Assembly: GCF_014640335.1 (NCBI RefSeq)
Contig: NZ_BMGT01000002.1
Span: forward strand, 992,001 to 1,056,000
Direction: 5' to 3'
Origin: Edaphobacter dinghuensis
GTDB lineage: Bacteria > Acidobacteriota > Terriglobia > Terriglobales > Acidobacteriaceae
Length of the DNA stretch: 64,000 nt
Shown: one piece after another, positions 1-10,212 of the stretch
How positions within the stretch are numbered: position 1 is the first letter of the stretch
Layout of the letters: every line of letters begins with the position of its first letter
Notes under the pieces: model-generated
Told to the model about the DNA's origin: nothing
The model's database searches: none
The model's input: only the letters and a program-made list of their open reading frames with translations
Position numbers and translations under genes: made by a program

Positions 1-607
1 ACGTGGACTGCATCAACTCCGCCAGCCGTGCGCGCAGCCGCTCAAACAGAGCATCGCGCACGCCGCTGCGTAACTCCGCTACCTCCGTCGCAAACGTTAG
101 CAGACGTGACATCGATGCACGCAGCTCTGCCGCCAGTGCAGCTCCCTCCTGCGCACGCACCTCATTCAACTTACTTAACAGCTCATCCAGCAGCGAGAGC
201 ACGGCTTCATCAAGACCCTGGAGCGCCTCTTCGTTCATGTTGCTCTCAGCGCTCATCAACCCAGGAAGCCGCAGCATTGAATTCATATCCGGCTCACTCG
301 TCAGACTATGCAACGCCGAAGCCTCGCGAAACGCCTTTACATAGGCATCGAGCAGCGCCGAATTCAACTGAATCTGGACGTTCGACTTTCGCTCCACCTG
401 CAGCGTTACATCGACATGCCCGCGCCGCAATCTCTCCTTCAACACGCGCCGAAGCTGCATCTCCAGAGCATCGCAGGACGAAGGCAGACGAAATTGCAGA
501 TCGAGAAATCTATGGTTGACACTCTTGACCGTCAACGTAAAGCCAAGCTGCTCCCTCACCGAGCCACGCAGGTTCGCATACCCCGTCATCGAATAAACAG
601 AGCTCAT
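1..607 (-). CDS. yicC: YicC/YloC family endoribonuclease, C-terminus cut by window edge
   Basis: I translated this from the minus strand; it runs off the left edge, leaving about 202 N-terminal residues. The start reads MSSVYSMTGYANLRG, followed by VNHRFLDLQFRLP, the hallmark N-terminus of the YicC/YloC family (SMTGYG...NHRFLD). Family members are RNA endonucleases/adaptors that act on small RNAs and mRNA. A Leu/Glu-rich helical stretch follows, as usual. The ATG overlaps the TGA of the upstream msbA-like gene by 4 nt (ATGA), so the two are probably translationally coupled. The C-terminal DUF1732 part lies outside the window. Confidence 0.9.
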   Translation of the reverse strand, partial: MSSVYSMTGYANLRGSVREQLGFTLTVKSVNHRFLDLQFRLPSSCDALEMQLRRVLKERLRRGHVDVTLQVERKSNVQIQLNSALLDAYVKAFREASALHSLTSEPDMNSMLRLPGLMSAESNMNEEALQGLDEAVLSLLDELLSKLNEVRAQEGAALAAELRASMSRLLTFATEVAELRSGVRDALFERLRARLAELMQST

Positions 608-2475
608 GCAGTTCCCTCCAGTTCTGCCGCGGGCACAACCTCGTTGCCACTCGCGCTGCCTAAATCATCTCTACCGAATTGGAGGTTATGAAGCCGCCGA
701 TAGGTTCCCGATTGCGACAACAACTGCTCATGGGTCCCCATCTCGGTGATACGGCCGTTCTCAATTACTGCGATCTTTGTCGCCCGGCGTACCGTCGAAA
801 GCCGGTGCGCGATCACAAACACGGTTCGCCCCTGCATCAGGTTCGACAGAGCAGCCTGCACCAGATGCTCGCTCTCCATATCCAGAGCCGAGGTCGCTTC
901 ATCCAGGATCAAGATCGGTGCATTCTTGAGAATCGCGCGCGCAATGGCAAGCCGCTGCCGTTCGCCCCCGCTCAATCGAACGCCCTTCTCGCCGATCATC
1001 GTGTTGTAGCCTTCAGGCATCTTCATGATGAAGTCATGCGCCAGCGCCATCCGTGCCGCCTCTTCCACCTTGCTGATCGGAACATCGGGCTGCCCATACG
1101 CGATGTTATTGCGCACGGTGTCGTTGAACAGTACCGTCTCCTGCGTCACCTTACCGATCTGCTTTCGCAGCGAGGCAATCGTCACATCGCGCAGATCGTA
1201 TCCGTCGAGCAGGATTCTTCCCTCGTTGACATCGAAGAAACGCGGAATGAGGTTCACAAGCGAAGACTTGCCCGCGCCACTCGGCCCTACAAAGGCGAGC
1301 ACCTCGCCCGGCCGCACGGTGAAATCGATGTGCTGTAATACCTGTGTCTTTTCCCCTTCATTCTCATAGGCAAAACCTACATCTTCAAATGTGATCTCTT
1401 TACTGAATCCCTTCAGAACGTGTGCGCGCTTCTTCTCCTGCACATCGTCCTGCGCGTCCATAAATTTGAAGATATCTTCGCTAGCTCCGAGCGCCTGCTG
1501 GAAGCTGTTGTAGAAGAGCGCGAACTTTCGCACCGGATCGTACAACGTGAACACAGCGATCAGAAAGGTGACGAAGGAACCTGCCGTCATCTCGTGATGC
1601 AAAATTCGCTCTCTTCCGAACAAGAGCAAAAGCGCGATTCCCACCGATCCCAGCGCATCCATCAAGGGAGAGCTGATGGCCTGTACGCTCACCGACTTCA
1701 GGTTCGCCTGGAAGAGCCTCGTCGCCGCTCTGCGGAAGCGGTCCATCTCCCACAGTTCCATCCCGAAAGCCTTCACGATGCGATTGCCTGTAATCGTCTC
1801 GTGAAGGATGTTCTGTATCTCCGCCAGCTTGTCCTGCCCCTTGCGTGTCGTGTGCCGCACTCCGCGGCCAATACGGCGAGCCGACGAGATCACGATCGGC
1901 ACAAATAGCAGCAAGACCCACGCCAGCTTTCCGCCAACGACGACCACCACGCCGATCGTAAACAGCAACGTGAAGAGCTGCTGCAGAAAATCGCTTAGCA
2001 CTGTCGACATGGCATACTGCACGCGCTCAATGTCGTTGATCAGCGTCGACAACAATGTTCCTGTCGTGTGCTTCTGAAAGAACGCGACCGAGCGGCGCAG
2101 AATCGCATCGTAGAGATCGTTGCGCAGGTCGGTGATCATTCCGAAGCCGGCGTAGTTGACCAGATACGTTCCCGCGTAATCGCAGACCGACTTTAGCAAC
2201 GCAGAGACTACCAGCGCATAGGCAACGATGGTCCATGAATTGTGAAAGTGGCTGGGGACCAGAAAGTTCAGGTCGAGCGTCCAGGTCGTATGCGGGATGG
2301 GAAAGTTCAGTACCCTCTTCGATTCCTGAGGGCTCAAGACGTTGTCGAAGATCGGCTTGACCAGCAGCAGACGAAACGCTGTCATAGCACCGACGACCGC
2401 CATCAAGGTCACAGAGATTAACGAGTACAACGCATAGGGCCGTACATAGAGGAGCAATCGCCAGATGCGCTTCAC
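604..2475 (-). CDS. msbA: MsbA-like lipid A/lipid exporter ABC transporter (fused permease-ATPase)
   Basis: This 623-residue half-transporter has the type I exporter layout: about six membrane helices in residues 1-330, then an ATPase domain. Walker A (GPSGAGKSS) is near residue 397, the signature LSGGERQRLAIARA near 500 and Walker B with D-loop (ILILDEATSALD) near 523. The length and N-terminus (MKRIWRLLLYVRPY) fit MsbA-type flippases, which move lipid A-core across the inner membrane as homodimers. Placement in the lpt/rpoN block supports a lipid or LPS substrate, but the substrate cannot be read from sequence; other ABCB-type exporters look alike. It ends in a 4-nt overlap with yicC. Confidence 0.85.
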   Translation of the reverse strand: MKRIWRLLLYVRPYALYSLISVTLMAVVGAMTAFRLLLVKPIFDNVLSPQESKRVLNFPIPHTTWTLDLNFLVPSHFHNSWTIVAYALVVSALLKSVCDYAGTYLVNYAGFGMITDLRNDLYDAILRRSVAFFQKHTTGTLLSTLINDIERVQYAMSTVLSDFLQQLFTLLFTIGVVVVVGGKLAWVLLLFVPIVISSARRIGRGVRHTTRKGQDKLAEIQNILHETITGNRIVKAFGMELWEMDRFRRAATRLFQANLKSVSVQAISSPLMDALGSVGIALLLLFGRERILHHEMTAGSFVTFLIAVFTLYDPVRKFALFYNSFQQALGASEDIFKFMDAQDDVQEKKRAHVLKGFSKEITFEDVGFAYENEGEKTQVLQHIDFTVRPGEVLAFVGPSGAGKSSLVNLIPRFFDVNEGRILLDGYDLRDVTIASLRKQIGKVTQETVLFNDTVRNNIAYGQPDVPISKVEEAARMALAHDFIMKMPEGYNTMIGEKGVRLSGGERQRLAIARAILKNAPILILDEATSALDMESEHLVQAALSNLMQGRTVFVIAHRLSTVRRATKIAVIENGRITEMGTHEQLLSQSGTYRRLHNLQFGRDDLGSASGNEVVPAAELEGTA

Positions 2476-2566
2476 GCCATCACTCTCCTGTTCATCTTCG
2501 TTGCGCTCGACATCCTACTATTCTATTGGCTATCTCTTTTTCTCGAGCAATGGCCGCTTTCGATCT

Positions 2567-3478
2567 TTATCGCGGCATGTCCCGATGCGCGGTCTTTACT
2601 CGATAGCCAGCAGCCGTCAGCCGTTTCTTCATCTCTTCAGCAATAAAAACCGACCGGTGCTGACCGCCGGTGCAACCAAAGGCAACCGTCAGATAGCTCT
2701 TGCCTTCCTTGATGTAGTGGGGCAAAAGAAACTTCAACATATCGGTAGTCTTGTCCAGAAACTCCGCCGTCTGCGGAAACTCCCGAACGTACTTGGCCAC
2801 CTTGGGATGCTTCCCTGTGAGCTTGCGAAACTCCGGCACAAAGTGAGGGTTCGGAAGAAACCGCACATCGAACACAAGGTCAGCCTCCGAGGGCACGCCA
2901 TTTTTAAAGCCAAAACTTGCGGAAGAGATCGTCAGATTCTGGTCACTCTCTTCCCGCTCAAACTGCGCGTTGATGTGTGCACGAAGCTCGTGCACGTTGA
3001 ACTTCGTCGTATCGAGCACAATGTCCGCGACGTTCCGAATCGGGTCGAGCCGCTTCCGCTCTGCGCGGATCGACTTGACCACCGTATTCGTTCGCCCCAT
3101 CGGATGCGGCCGCCGCGTCTCCGAGAAGCGCCGGATCAGCGCATCCTCGCTCGCCTCTAAAAACAGCACACGAGTCGGAAGTACTCTGCGCACACGTTTG
3201 AGGATCGCCGGAAACTCATCCAGCCGCATCCCCTCGCGCACATCCACTACCAGTGCTGCTCGCTCAATCTCTGCCGATTGCCGCACCAAGTCGGCAAATT
3301 GTGGCACAAGCTCAAGCGGCAGGTTATCCACCGAGTAGTATCCAAGATCCTCAAACGTCTTGAGCGCAGAGAGTTTTCCCGATCCTGACAACCCTGTCAG
3401 AATCACCAACTCGCCTTTGCCAGCCGTCCCCGATTCCTTCTTCGCAGCCTTCTTAGCGATCTTACGTGGCATGAACAA
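2567..3478 (-). CDS. rapZ: RapZ-like nucleotide-binding RNase adapter
   Basis: The 303-residue protein matches RapZ/YhbJ. It has an N-terminal P-loop (GLSGSGKLSALK, residues 29-40), YYSVDNLPLELVPQF, and a C-terminal block with GCTGGQHRSVFIAEEM typical of the RNA/metabolite-binding domain. In enterobacteria RapZ senses glucosamine-6-phosphate and steers RNase E to GlmZ; in other phyla its role is less clear. The residue after the P-loop Lys is Leu36 rather than Ser/Thr. A Lys-rich N-terminal extension of about 20 residues precedes the core, so the start could be Met1 or Met3. It lies between hpf and msbA, but no ptsN accompanies it. Confidence 0.9.
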   Translation of the reverse strand: MFMPRKIAKKAAKKESGTAGKGELVILTGLSGSGKLSALKTFEDLGYYSVDNLPLELVPQFADLVRQSAEIERAALVVDVREGMRLDEFPAILKRVRRVLPTRVLFLEASEDALIRRFSETRRPHPMGRTNTVVKSIRAERKRLDPIRNVADIVLDTTKFNVHELRAHINAQFEREESDQNLTISSASFGFKNGVPSEADLVFDVRFLPNPHFVPEFRKLTGKHPKVAKYVREFPQTAEFLDKTTDMLKFLLPHYIKEGKSYLTVAFGCTGGQHRSVFIAEEMKKRLTAAGYRVKTAHRDMPR

Positions 3479-3514
3479 ATCCTAGCATCACCACGAATCC
3501 CTTCAACCGCTGCG

Positions 3515-4147
3515 TTACGGAACCTCGATCAACTCCATCTTTCCGTCGCGCTTACGATAGAGAACCATCGCCTGGCCGCCATGATCGCGGAACACGAAGA
3601 CGTCCCGGTCGCGAAATGCTGCCTCTTTTACTGCTTCTTCGAGCGTCATCGGTCGCAGGGCCACCCCGTCGGTCGAACGGGCCACATGCGGCTCTGCCAA
3701 AGGCGAGTGAGACGGAAACGAATGTACCAGCATCTGCACAGCCTTTCTTCCCGGGCTGCTCTTTGTTGCAGCTTTGGTCGCGGCAGGCTTTGCGGCAACG
3801 ATCTCTTCCGCATCCTTGCCATTCTTGCCGACAGGCACGGTGTCGGACTTCCCGTGCCGCTTGATGGTCATCTTTTTCTTCTTGTGTCGAATTGCCTGTT
3901 GCTCAATCTTGACCAGCGCATCGCGCAGGGCCAGCACCATCTCCGTCGATTCGCATGCGGAGACCAGCTTCTGGTTCCTGATCTGTATCGTCACTTCGGC
4001 CTTCTGGCGATACTTGTCCGTAGCCAGAATCACATGCACATTACCCGCGTTTCCAAGGATCTTCGTAATCCGGGCCAATCCCGCTTCGGTCTGCAGCTTC
4101 AATTTTTTGGTAATGGTTGCCTGTCTGCCTGTGTACTCAACGTCCAT
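3515..4147 (-). CDS. hpf: Long-form ribosome hibernation promoting factor
   Basis: HPF converts 70S ribosomes into inactive 100S dimers in stationary phase or stress. The N-terminal S30AE domain (residues 1-100) begins MDVEYTGRQATITKKLK. A Lys-rich linker follows, then a C-terminal dimerisation domain (about 150-210; RPMTLEEAVKEAAF...VLYRKRDGKMELIEVP), which makes this the long form. I chose the ATG at 4147 because GAGGAG sits 5 nt upstream. A start at 4186 would add 13 residues and overlap rpoN. The gap to the rpoN stop is 28 nt, so co-transcription with rpoN is likely. Confidence 0.93.
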   Translation of the reverse strand: MDVEYTGRQATITKKLKLQTEAGLARITKILGNAGNVHVILATDKYRQKAEVTIQIRNQKLVSACESTEMVLALRDALVKIEQQAIRHKKKKMTIKRHGKSDTVPVGKNGKDAEEIVAAKPAATKAATKSSPGRKAVQMLVHSFPSHSPLAEPHVARSTDGVALRPMTLEEAVKEAAFRDRDVFVFRDHGGQAMVLYRKRDGKMELIEVP

Positions 4148-4175
4148 ATCGACTCCTCTTTTTCCTTCGATGCGG

Positions 4176-5894
4176 TCAGCGTACACGACGTTGGTGCGTA
4201 CTCGGAATCTGCATGTCTTCGCGATACTTCGCCACCGTCCGCCGCGTCACCTGGATTCCTTGTTTTTGCAGTTCAGCCGCCAGCTGATCATCCGTCAGCG
4301 GCTTTCGTTCATCCTCTTCTTCGATTAACTTCTTCACCTTCCGTTTCAACAGTACCAACGGCAGGTCTCCACCTTCAGGTCCATTCACTCCTTCCGAAAA
4401 GAAGAAACGTAATTCAAACACACCTTGCGGCGTATGCACATATTTATTTGCGACCGCTCGGCTGACCGTCGACGGGTGCACCCCAATCTCTTCGGCGACA
4501 TCTTTGATCATCATCGGCTTCAGCGCATTGACGCCGTGCTCCAGAAACTCCGTCTGCCGCCTGACGATCACATCGCATGTGCGCACAATCGTGTTCTTCC
4601 GCTGCTCAATATTTCGCAACAGTTGAATCGCCGATTTGTAACGCTCCTTCACGTACTCCTTTACCTCTTTTTCCGTCTGCTTCTGCTGCAGCATCTTCCG
4701 ATAGCTCTGATTGAGCCGCAGCGTTGGCATGTCCTCTTCGTTCATCAGCACAATGTACTGGTCGTCACGCTTTACAAAGGCGACATCCGGCTCGATCAGC
4801 CGCGCCTCGCTCTGGTTGTAGCGTTGACCGGGGCGAGGATCGAGCGTGCGAATAAACTCAACTGCCGCCTGCACCTCTTCCGGAGTACGGCCACAGCTTC
4901 GCGTCAGCTCGCGCATGTCTTTCTTCTGCAACAGCGTCAGGCAGTGCGACACGATATGGCTGGCCACGCTAAAGATATCCGCGCGTCCCGCATCGTCAAC
5001 CGGTTCCTGCGGCTCATCGGCAGCAATAGAACTCTCATCGTCATCGGCATGGTGATCCACCGTCTGCCTGCGACGCAATACTATCTCCGCTTCGCCTTGC
5101 TGGGCTGAGATCTGGATCAGCAAACATTCTCGAAGATCTCTGGCACCCACTCCAATCGGATCGAGAAAATTGACGATCGACCGGGCCTCCTGCACCACCG
5201 CCAGCAGCGTCTCTTGCCGGTCGCTCGCACCATCGATTGCCGCAGCAATCTCAACCTCTTCTTCGTGCGCCTCGCCGTTGCCGGCTTCTTCCGCCTGCGG
5301 GCGAAGTGCCTTCGCCTTTAGACCGCGCTCGAATGGAATCGGGCCCGACCAGACCGGACTGCGGAACTGCGCCAGCCCCTCCATCAACTCTTCGTCGCTG
5401 GCAGTGAGATAGCCGTTCTCGTTCAGATTGCCGACGACCAGTTCCGCCGCTGCTCGCACCTCGGATGACAAGGTCAGCGAGCCGAGCTGCCACAGCAGAT
5501 GATCGCTCAGCGTACTGGGCTGCGAAAGAAAGTTCTCGAACGAAGGCTTGTCATACTCCTCAAAGCTTGAGGTTGTTCGGAATCCGGGATCGAGATAGTC
5601 CTGAAAGTAGCTTCCGAAGTCGATCTCGTCGAAGGGGTCTTTCTCCACTCGTTCGCTCGCCGCCGCCACCTCTTCGGCAGAACGTTCACGGTCGCCTTCC
5701 ATGCCCGACCGCTCCTCAAGCGAGACCGCAGACTCCTCAAGTTCTTCCAACACCGGATTTTCCACCATCTCGGTGTTGATCATCTCCTTTAACTCAAGCT
5801 TGTTCAGCGCCAGCACGCTGACCATCTGCACCAGTCCAGGCGTCAATACCTGGCGCTGCGAGACCTTCATATTCAGCTTGGGTTGCAGCAGCAA
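4176..5894 (-). CDS. rpoN: RNA polymerase sigma-54 factor
   Basis: Sigma-54 directs RNA polymerase to -24/-12 promoters that need AAA+ activators. The 572-residue protein has the Gln/Leu-rich region I (residues 1-50, KLNMKVSQRQVLTPGLVQMVSVLALNK region), an acidic region II, the core-binding domain, the helix-turn-helix (IGVHPSTVSRAVANKYV) and the RpoN box (RRTVAKYRE) near residue 550. It is somewhat longer than the roughly 480-residue E. coli protein because the acidic linker (about residues 180-300) is expanded. A 210-nt spacer (5895-6104) separates it from lptB, so it may have its own promoter. Confidence 0.96.
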   Translation of the reverse strand: MLLQPKLNMKVSQRQVLTPGLVQMVSVLALNKLELKEMINTEMVENPVLEELEESAVSLEERSGMEGDRERSAEEVAAASERVEKDPFDEIDFGSYFQDYLDPGFRTTSSFEEYDKPSFENFLSQPSTLSDHLLWQLGSLTLSSEVRAAAELVVGNLNENGYLTASDEELMEGLAQFRSPVWSGPIPFERGLKAKALRPQAEEAGNGEAHEEEVEIAAAIDGASDRQETLLAVVQEARSIVNFLDPIGVGARDLRECLLIQISAQQGEAEIVLRRRQTVDHHADDDESSIAADEPQEPVDDAGRADIFSVASHIVSHCLTLLQKKDMRELTRSCGRTPEEVQAAVEFIRTLDPRPGQRYNQSEARLIEPDVAFVKRDDQYIVLMNEEDMPTLRLNQSYRKMLQQKQTEKEVKEYVKERYKSAIQLLRNIEQRKNTIVRTCDVIVRRQTEFLEHGVNALKPMMIKDVAEEIGVHPSTVSRAVANKYVHTPQGVFELRFFFSEGVNGPEGGDLPLVLLKRKVKKLIEEEDERKPLTDDQLAAELQKQGIQVTRRTVAKYREDMQIPSTHQRRVR

Positions 5895-6104
5895 ATCTTA
5901 ACCTCTCATACATCGGCTTGCGATAAATTCTGTACCAGCTGTCCCCTTGGCATTGACTTCAATTCATCCTCAAAACGAATCAAGCAACCACAGTTGGCCA
6001 CAGTCTACACGTATCCACCGGTTCTCGCTGTAAGTCTAACTCTGCGAAACCCTGTGTATGTCTTGTCCGAAGTAACCGCACCTTACAACAGAAGTTGTAT
6101 CGGG

Positions 6105-6833
6105 CTAACTCATTGAAAAATTTTCGCCCAGATAGATCCTTCTGACCTCCGGATCGTTCCCCAAATCACCCGGCGTACCAGTCCGAAAGATTCTGCCTTC
6201 GTTGATGATGTAGGCTCGGTCCGTCACCGACAACGTCTCCCTCACGTTGTGGTCTGTAATCAGAACACCGATCCCGCTCTTCTTTAGTCCGAAGATAATC
6301 TCCTGCAAGTCCAGCACGGCGATCGGGTCAATTCCCGAAAACGGCTCGTCCAGCAGGATAAACGCGGGCTCAATCGCAAGACAACGCGCAATCTCTACTC
6401 GCCTGCGCTCGCCGCCGCTCAGCGCATAGCCGCGCGTCTTGCGGACATGCCCCAGGTTCAACTGCTCGATCAACTTCTCGGTGCGCATCCGGCGGCTCTC
6501 CCAGCTCAGTTGCTGCGCCTCCAGTACCGCCAGGATATTGTCCTGCACCGTCAGCTTGCGAAAGATCGAGGGCTCCTGCGGCAGGTAGCTGATGCCGTGG
6601 TTTCTCGCCCGCAGATACATTGGCAACCGGCTAATATCTTCGCCGTTCATTAACACCCGTCCCGCATCCGGCCGCACCAACCCTACGATCATGTAGAAAC
6701 TGGTCGTCTTGCCTGCGCCATTCGGCCCAAGCAGACCTACAACCTCACCCTGCTCGATCTGCAGGCTTACGCCGCGTACCACCTGGCGTCCACCATACGA
6801 CTTGCCGATCTCCTCCGTCGATAACGTCTTCAT
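6105..6833 (-). CDS. lptB: LPS export ABC transporter ATP-binding protein LptB
   Basis: LptB powers extraction of LPS from the inner membrane by the LptB2FGC complex. The 242-residue ATPase has Walker [10 protein letters not shown] (about residues 36-44), Q-loop region [17 protein letters not shown], signature [15 protein letters not shown] and Walker [16 protein letters not shown], all matching LptB specifically. Its ATG overlaps the stop of the upstream lptC/lptA fusion by 4 nt. The lptF and lptG permease genes are not in the window. Confidence 0.95.
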   Translation of the reverse strand: MKTLSTEEIGKSYGGRQVVRGVSLQIEQGEVVGLLGPNGAGKTTSFYMIVGLVRPDAGRVLMNGEDISRLPMYLRARNHGISYLPQEPSIFRKLTVQDNILAVLEAQQLSWESRRMRTEKLIEQLNLGHVRKTRGYALSGGERRRVEIARCLAIEPAFILLDEPFSGIDPIAVLDLQEIIFGLKKSGIGVLITDHNVRETLSVTDRAYIINEGRIFRTGTPGDLGNDPEVRRIYLGENFSMS

Positions 6834-9379
6834 CGATCCTTTTTCACCCGCGTCTCTGTACGAACCCTCGGTTTACCTTCCACTCCATTAGAAACCCCAT
6901 TAGAAACCATGACACTCTCATCCCCTGTACGAAACCGTATGGATGTCCCAGTCACCGTTCCCTGAATCGCATCCACAAGCTGCGGCGGAGTTGCCGCCGT
7001 GCCTGTCATCACAAACACTCCATCACTCGCTGTATAGACGGCGCGTTCGCCTGTGGCTCGCCGTCCCGGCTGGTCGATCTCGATCGGTCCGGTCGCCACA
7101 ATTCGTTCGACACCACCGCCCATAAACGCACTCGGCCCCGCCATCAGCGCATGAGCGGCAGTTGCATTCTTTGCATTCACATTGGCTGCACTCGGCTTCT
7201 GCGCCTCCTGCAGATAGACGACCGCATCCTGCCCCCGCATACGGCCATCCACGCTCTCGATCAGCACACCACCGCTGAACTCTGCCTGCCGGGTCGTGTC
7301 AGCGTAGACCAGCTTTTGGCTGACCACGCGTATGACTTGAGTCTTGCCAGCGCTGGTCTTGTCACTTGTCTTTGCAGCGACGGCCTTGCTTGCTCCAGCC
7401 TTTGTACTCTCTGCGCTCACCAGCACGGTATGCACAACCATCGTATCGCCTTGTCGGACGCCGTGCGCGACCAGTCTTTTCTGCTTCCGGTCGAACTCAA
7501 TCACAGGAGCCTCTACCTGCGAACCGCTCTGCCAGAGCCGTGCAGGCTTGCCTGCTATGCCGTAAAACACCGCCTGCTCGGTGTCGTGGTTGAACGAGCC
7601 GCGCGACGCCAGCACATGTACCGGCTCGCTCCCATTCCCGGAGAGCTGATAGCTCGCCTTCACCCCGCCATCTGCCTCTGCATTGCCCGTCTGCCGCTCC
7701 AGGACGACCCGATCTGCCCACAACATGCCGCTCGCATCGGCCAACTGCACATTGCCCGTCAGTGTCAGCTTCTGCGTTGCACCGTCATACACAGATCTTG
7801 CAGCCGTGGCCTTCTCCTGCTGCGGCGCGTTCGCATCCGCGGGCTTCTTCGCTGGTGTCTGCGTGATCGTTACGTTGCCTTCCTGCACTGCGGAAGCAAT
7901 CTCATCCGCTGCGCCTCCGGCATGGCCTACTGTCGGCTGGAAGTGCACCTCAAGCCCATCTCCCGAACTCGTATTCACCACCCCCTGAGCATTTACTTGC
8001 CGCAGGAAGGTATGCCCCGCTCCATTGACTACCGAAATCCGCCGCACTCCATCCACAGGGACAAAGTGCGCCGTCAAGACATCCCCGGCAAGATCGCTGC
8101 TGGTCATCGTCACATGTCCCTGCTTGGAGGACGGGTTCGCGACCTTCAGGCGAGCATCTCCGCTCGCCTTCGCATCCTGCAACTGCGCCTTCCCGGCCTT
8201 ATTCGCAACCAGCGCAAGCTCCACCGTTCCTGCTCCAAGATCGCGTTCGCTCCACAGCGCATTTGCCGTATCCGAAGGCCGCACGCGCTCATGTAGCTTC
8301 ACTGCGCCCGTCAGCACCACATGCTGCAGCCGCCCCATCTTGTCGAACGAAGCCCTGCCCTCAGTGGCCTCTCCCTGTGCCTGACGCAACGGCTCATCCG
8401 CCACATAGCGCAGCCCTCCTGACAGCACCGCCGACAGAGGCTTGCTCTGCGCGTTCAGCAACACATTGCCTCGTGGAGCCACCACTCTGCCGCCGTCGCC
8501 GTCGGTCAGCGTCACCGCTCCCTCGGCGTCCATCCGCTCGGCCGAGCCATCTTCGCGCAGATGAACGACGACCCGCTGCGCCTCCGCTGTCTGCCCTGCG
8601 CTTGCCTTTGCTCCACCCACCAGCACATACTTCGCCTGCGTCAGCACCAGTTGCTTGTCGGTCCGATCCAACTCCGCGCGTGTAGCCGTCAATGTCGCAG
8701 GCTGCCCCTGCTGTAACCCCACCACCTTCACCGCCGAGTGCAGCACCATCACGCCGGTATCGGAGTCGTAGTCCGCACCCACGGCGTTGCCGGTAATTCC
8801 TCCCGACTCAAACTCAATCTCCTTGTCGGTCGCTGCCACTCCCAGCTTCTGCATGAAGACCAGCCCACTGGTCTTTACGTGAATGATGCGTGCATCCTTC
8901 GGAGGATGTTGCGTCGCAACAGGCTCGCCTCCGGCGGCATAGGTACGTTTATCCTGAGCGTCCGCCGGTGCCGGAGCCTGCAGGTCAATCCGTACCTCGC
9001 CCACCGCACTGGCTACCTGGTTCTTCTGGTCGTACTCAAATTCGTTGCCATAGATGCGGTCTGCCCGGTTGGAATCGCGCCCATAGACCACGATCCCGAC
9101 ATCGCGCAGCGTGTACTTGCCATCCTTATGCTGGATCGCCTTCGCCGCATGAATGGTATAGATCGTCCTGCCGCCCACCGACTGCGAATAGGTGAACGCA
9201 TTCGTCTCCCGCGTCACGTCGATTCCAAGCTTTGCCGGAAGTTCGGTCAGGAACCGATGCGCCCGATAGTGTGCATATCCCAGAAACGCAGCGATCACTG
9301 CGACCAGCAGGGCCGCGCCCACCAGCAACCAAACTCTCAGCCTCTCGACAGACATCGAAATACGCATCAACCCGCCCAA
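6830..9379 (-). CDS. LptC-LptA fusion, periplasmic LPS-transport protein
   Basis: The 849-residue protein begins with one membrane anchor (about residues 14-35, [21 protein letters not shown]). An LptC-like segment follows ([31 protein letters not shown]) and then several OstA/LptA-type beta-jellyroll repeats (for example [28 protein letters not shown] and [25 protein letters not shown]). LptC and LptA are separate proteins of about 190 residues each in E. coli; here one chain could form a longer periplasmic bridge. The 4-nt overlap with lptB supports the assignment. The start could also be Met5 or Met9, which would place the anchor closer to the N-terminus. Confidence 0.85.
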   Translation of the reverse strand: MGGLMRISMSVERLRVWLLVGAALLVAVIAAFLGYAHYRAHRFLTELPAKLGIDVTRETNAFTYSQSVGGRTIYTIHAAKAIQHKDGKYTLRDVGIVVYGRDSNRADRIYGNEFEYDQKNQVASAVGEVRIDLQAPAPADAQDKRTYAAGGEPVATQHPPKDARIIHVKTSGLVFMQKLGVAATDKEIEFESGGITGNAVGADYDSDTGVMVLHSAVKVVGLQQGQPATLTATRAELDRTDKQLVLTQAKYVLVGGAKASAGQTAEAQRVVVHLREDGSAERMDAEGAVTLTDGDGGRVVAPRGNVLLNAQSKPLSAVLSGGLRYVADEPLRQAQGEATEGRASFDKMGRLQHVVLTGAVKLHERVRPSDTANALWSERDLGAGTVELALVANKAGKAQLQDAKASGDARLKVANPSSKQGHVTMTSSDLAGDVLTAHFVPVDGVRRISVVNGAGHTFLRQVNAQGVVNTSSGDGLEVHFQPTVGHAGGAADEIASAVQEGNVTITQTPAKKPADANAPQQEKATAARSVYDGATQKLTLTGNVQLADASGMLWADRVVLERQTGNAEADGGVKASYQLSGNGSEPVHVLASRGSFNHDTEQAVFYGIAGKPARLWQSGSQVEAPVIEFDRKQKRLVAHGVRQGDTMVVHTVLVSAESTKAGASKAVAAKTSDKTSAGKTQVIRVVSQKLVYADTTRQAEFSGGVLIESVDGRMRGQDAVVYLQEAQKPSAANVNAKNATAAHALMAGPSAFMGGGVERIVATGPIEIDQPGRRATGERAVYTASDGVFVMTGTAATPPQLVDAIQGTVTGTSIRFRTGDESVMVSNGVSNGVEGKPRVRTETRVKKDR

Positions 9380-9436
9380 TCTATCTTCTCATTCCGGTGG
9401 CCAACCCTCAGCTTCTGATCGCTGTAAACTCTACCT

Positions 9437-10093
9437 ATGGCCGATCAGCTCTACCTAAGCCTCTGGTTCCCTAACTTCCGCTTCGAGGCACTGCCCGCCG
9501 CGCTGGTATCGGTCCTGCGCCAGTTCGCGCTCATCAGCGGCGAAAAGCGCGTCGCCGCCGCATCCGTCTATCCCATTAGCTTTACCGAAGCTCCCACCTA
9601 TCAGCGCATCTACGTCAACGACGACCGCGCCCAGGACTCGGAGGCCTCCATCATCGAGAACGCTGTGGCCGAAGCCACCGAGCAGCTTCACGACGACATG
9701 GCCTACGAGTTTGAGATGAAGTGGAAACTGTGGATGCCCGAATCGGATGGCGCAGGTGATCCAGATGCCGCGCTCGATGCCCTGTGGAAACTGCAGCCTT
9801 CTACCGTCCGCATTCTCGGCTTCGGACCCACCTTCGACGATGCCAGCTACGAGCAGAACGGCCACATCCGTATCGACTTCGGCCTCGATACTCCCTGGAT
9901 CATGGATGAGACCGTCGAAGACAGCGACCTCGACGAGCTAGCCCAAAAGCGCATCCAGCAAAATATCGAGATGCTGCTCGCCTTCACCCTCTCGGTCGAA
10001 AAACACTGCGGCATCAGCAGCCGTCTTCTCTGGACAGAGTCCGGCGAACCGCTGGCCGAGAAATTGATCGCCCGCCTCCAACGGCTCAACTAG
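9437..10093 (+). CDS. Conserved-looking hypothetical cytosolic protein
   Basis: I do not recognise this 218-residue protein. It has no signal peptide or membrane segment, is acidic, and begins MADQLYLSLWFPNFRFEALP. It alternates beta-rich and helical stretches and ends in a long amphipathic helix (LAQKRIQQNIEMLLAFTLSVEKHCGISSRLLW). Codon use matches its neighbours, so it looks like a real gene. It is transcribed away from the lpt block (57 nt between start codons) and converges on a beta-barrel gene across a strong hairpin. Confidence 0.75.
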   Translation: MADQLYLSLWFPNFRFEALPAALVSVLRQFALISGEKRVAAASVYPISFTEAPTYQRIYVNDDRAQDSEASIIENAVAEATEQLHDDMAYEFEMKWKLWMPESDGAGDPDAALDALWKLQPSTVRILGFGPTFDDASYEQNGHIRIDFGLDTPWIMDETVEDSDLDELAQKRIQQNIEMLLAFTLSVEKHCGISSRLLWTESGEPLAEKLIARLQRLN

Positions 10094-10127
10094 CCAAACT
10101 TCAGCAGGTGTAATCCGCAAAAGTACA

Positions 10128-10169
10128 AGGCTTCCATTCCTCACGATGTAACGTAAGGAATGGAAGCCT
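10128..10169. terminator. Bidirectional terminator hairpin
   Basis: A perfect 14-bp inverted repeat (AGGCTTCCATTCCT / AGGAATGGAAGCCT) encloses a 14-nt loop between two convergent genes. An AT-rich tail follows on each side (ATATCTTTAT on plus, TTGTACTTTTG on minus), so it probably ends transcription from both directions. Confidence 0.75.
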
Positions 10170-10212
10170 AATATCTTTATTCCGAAGTTTGCTCTATCGG
10201 CATAGCGTTCCA

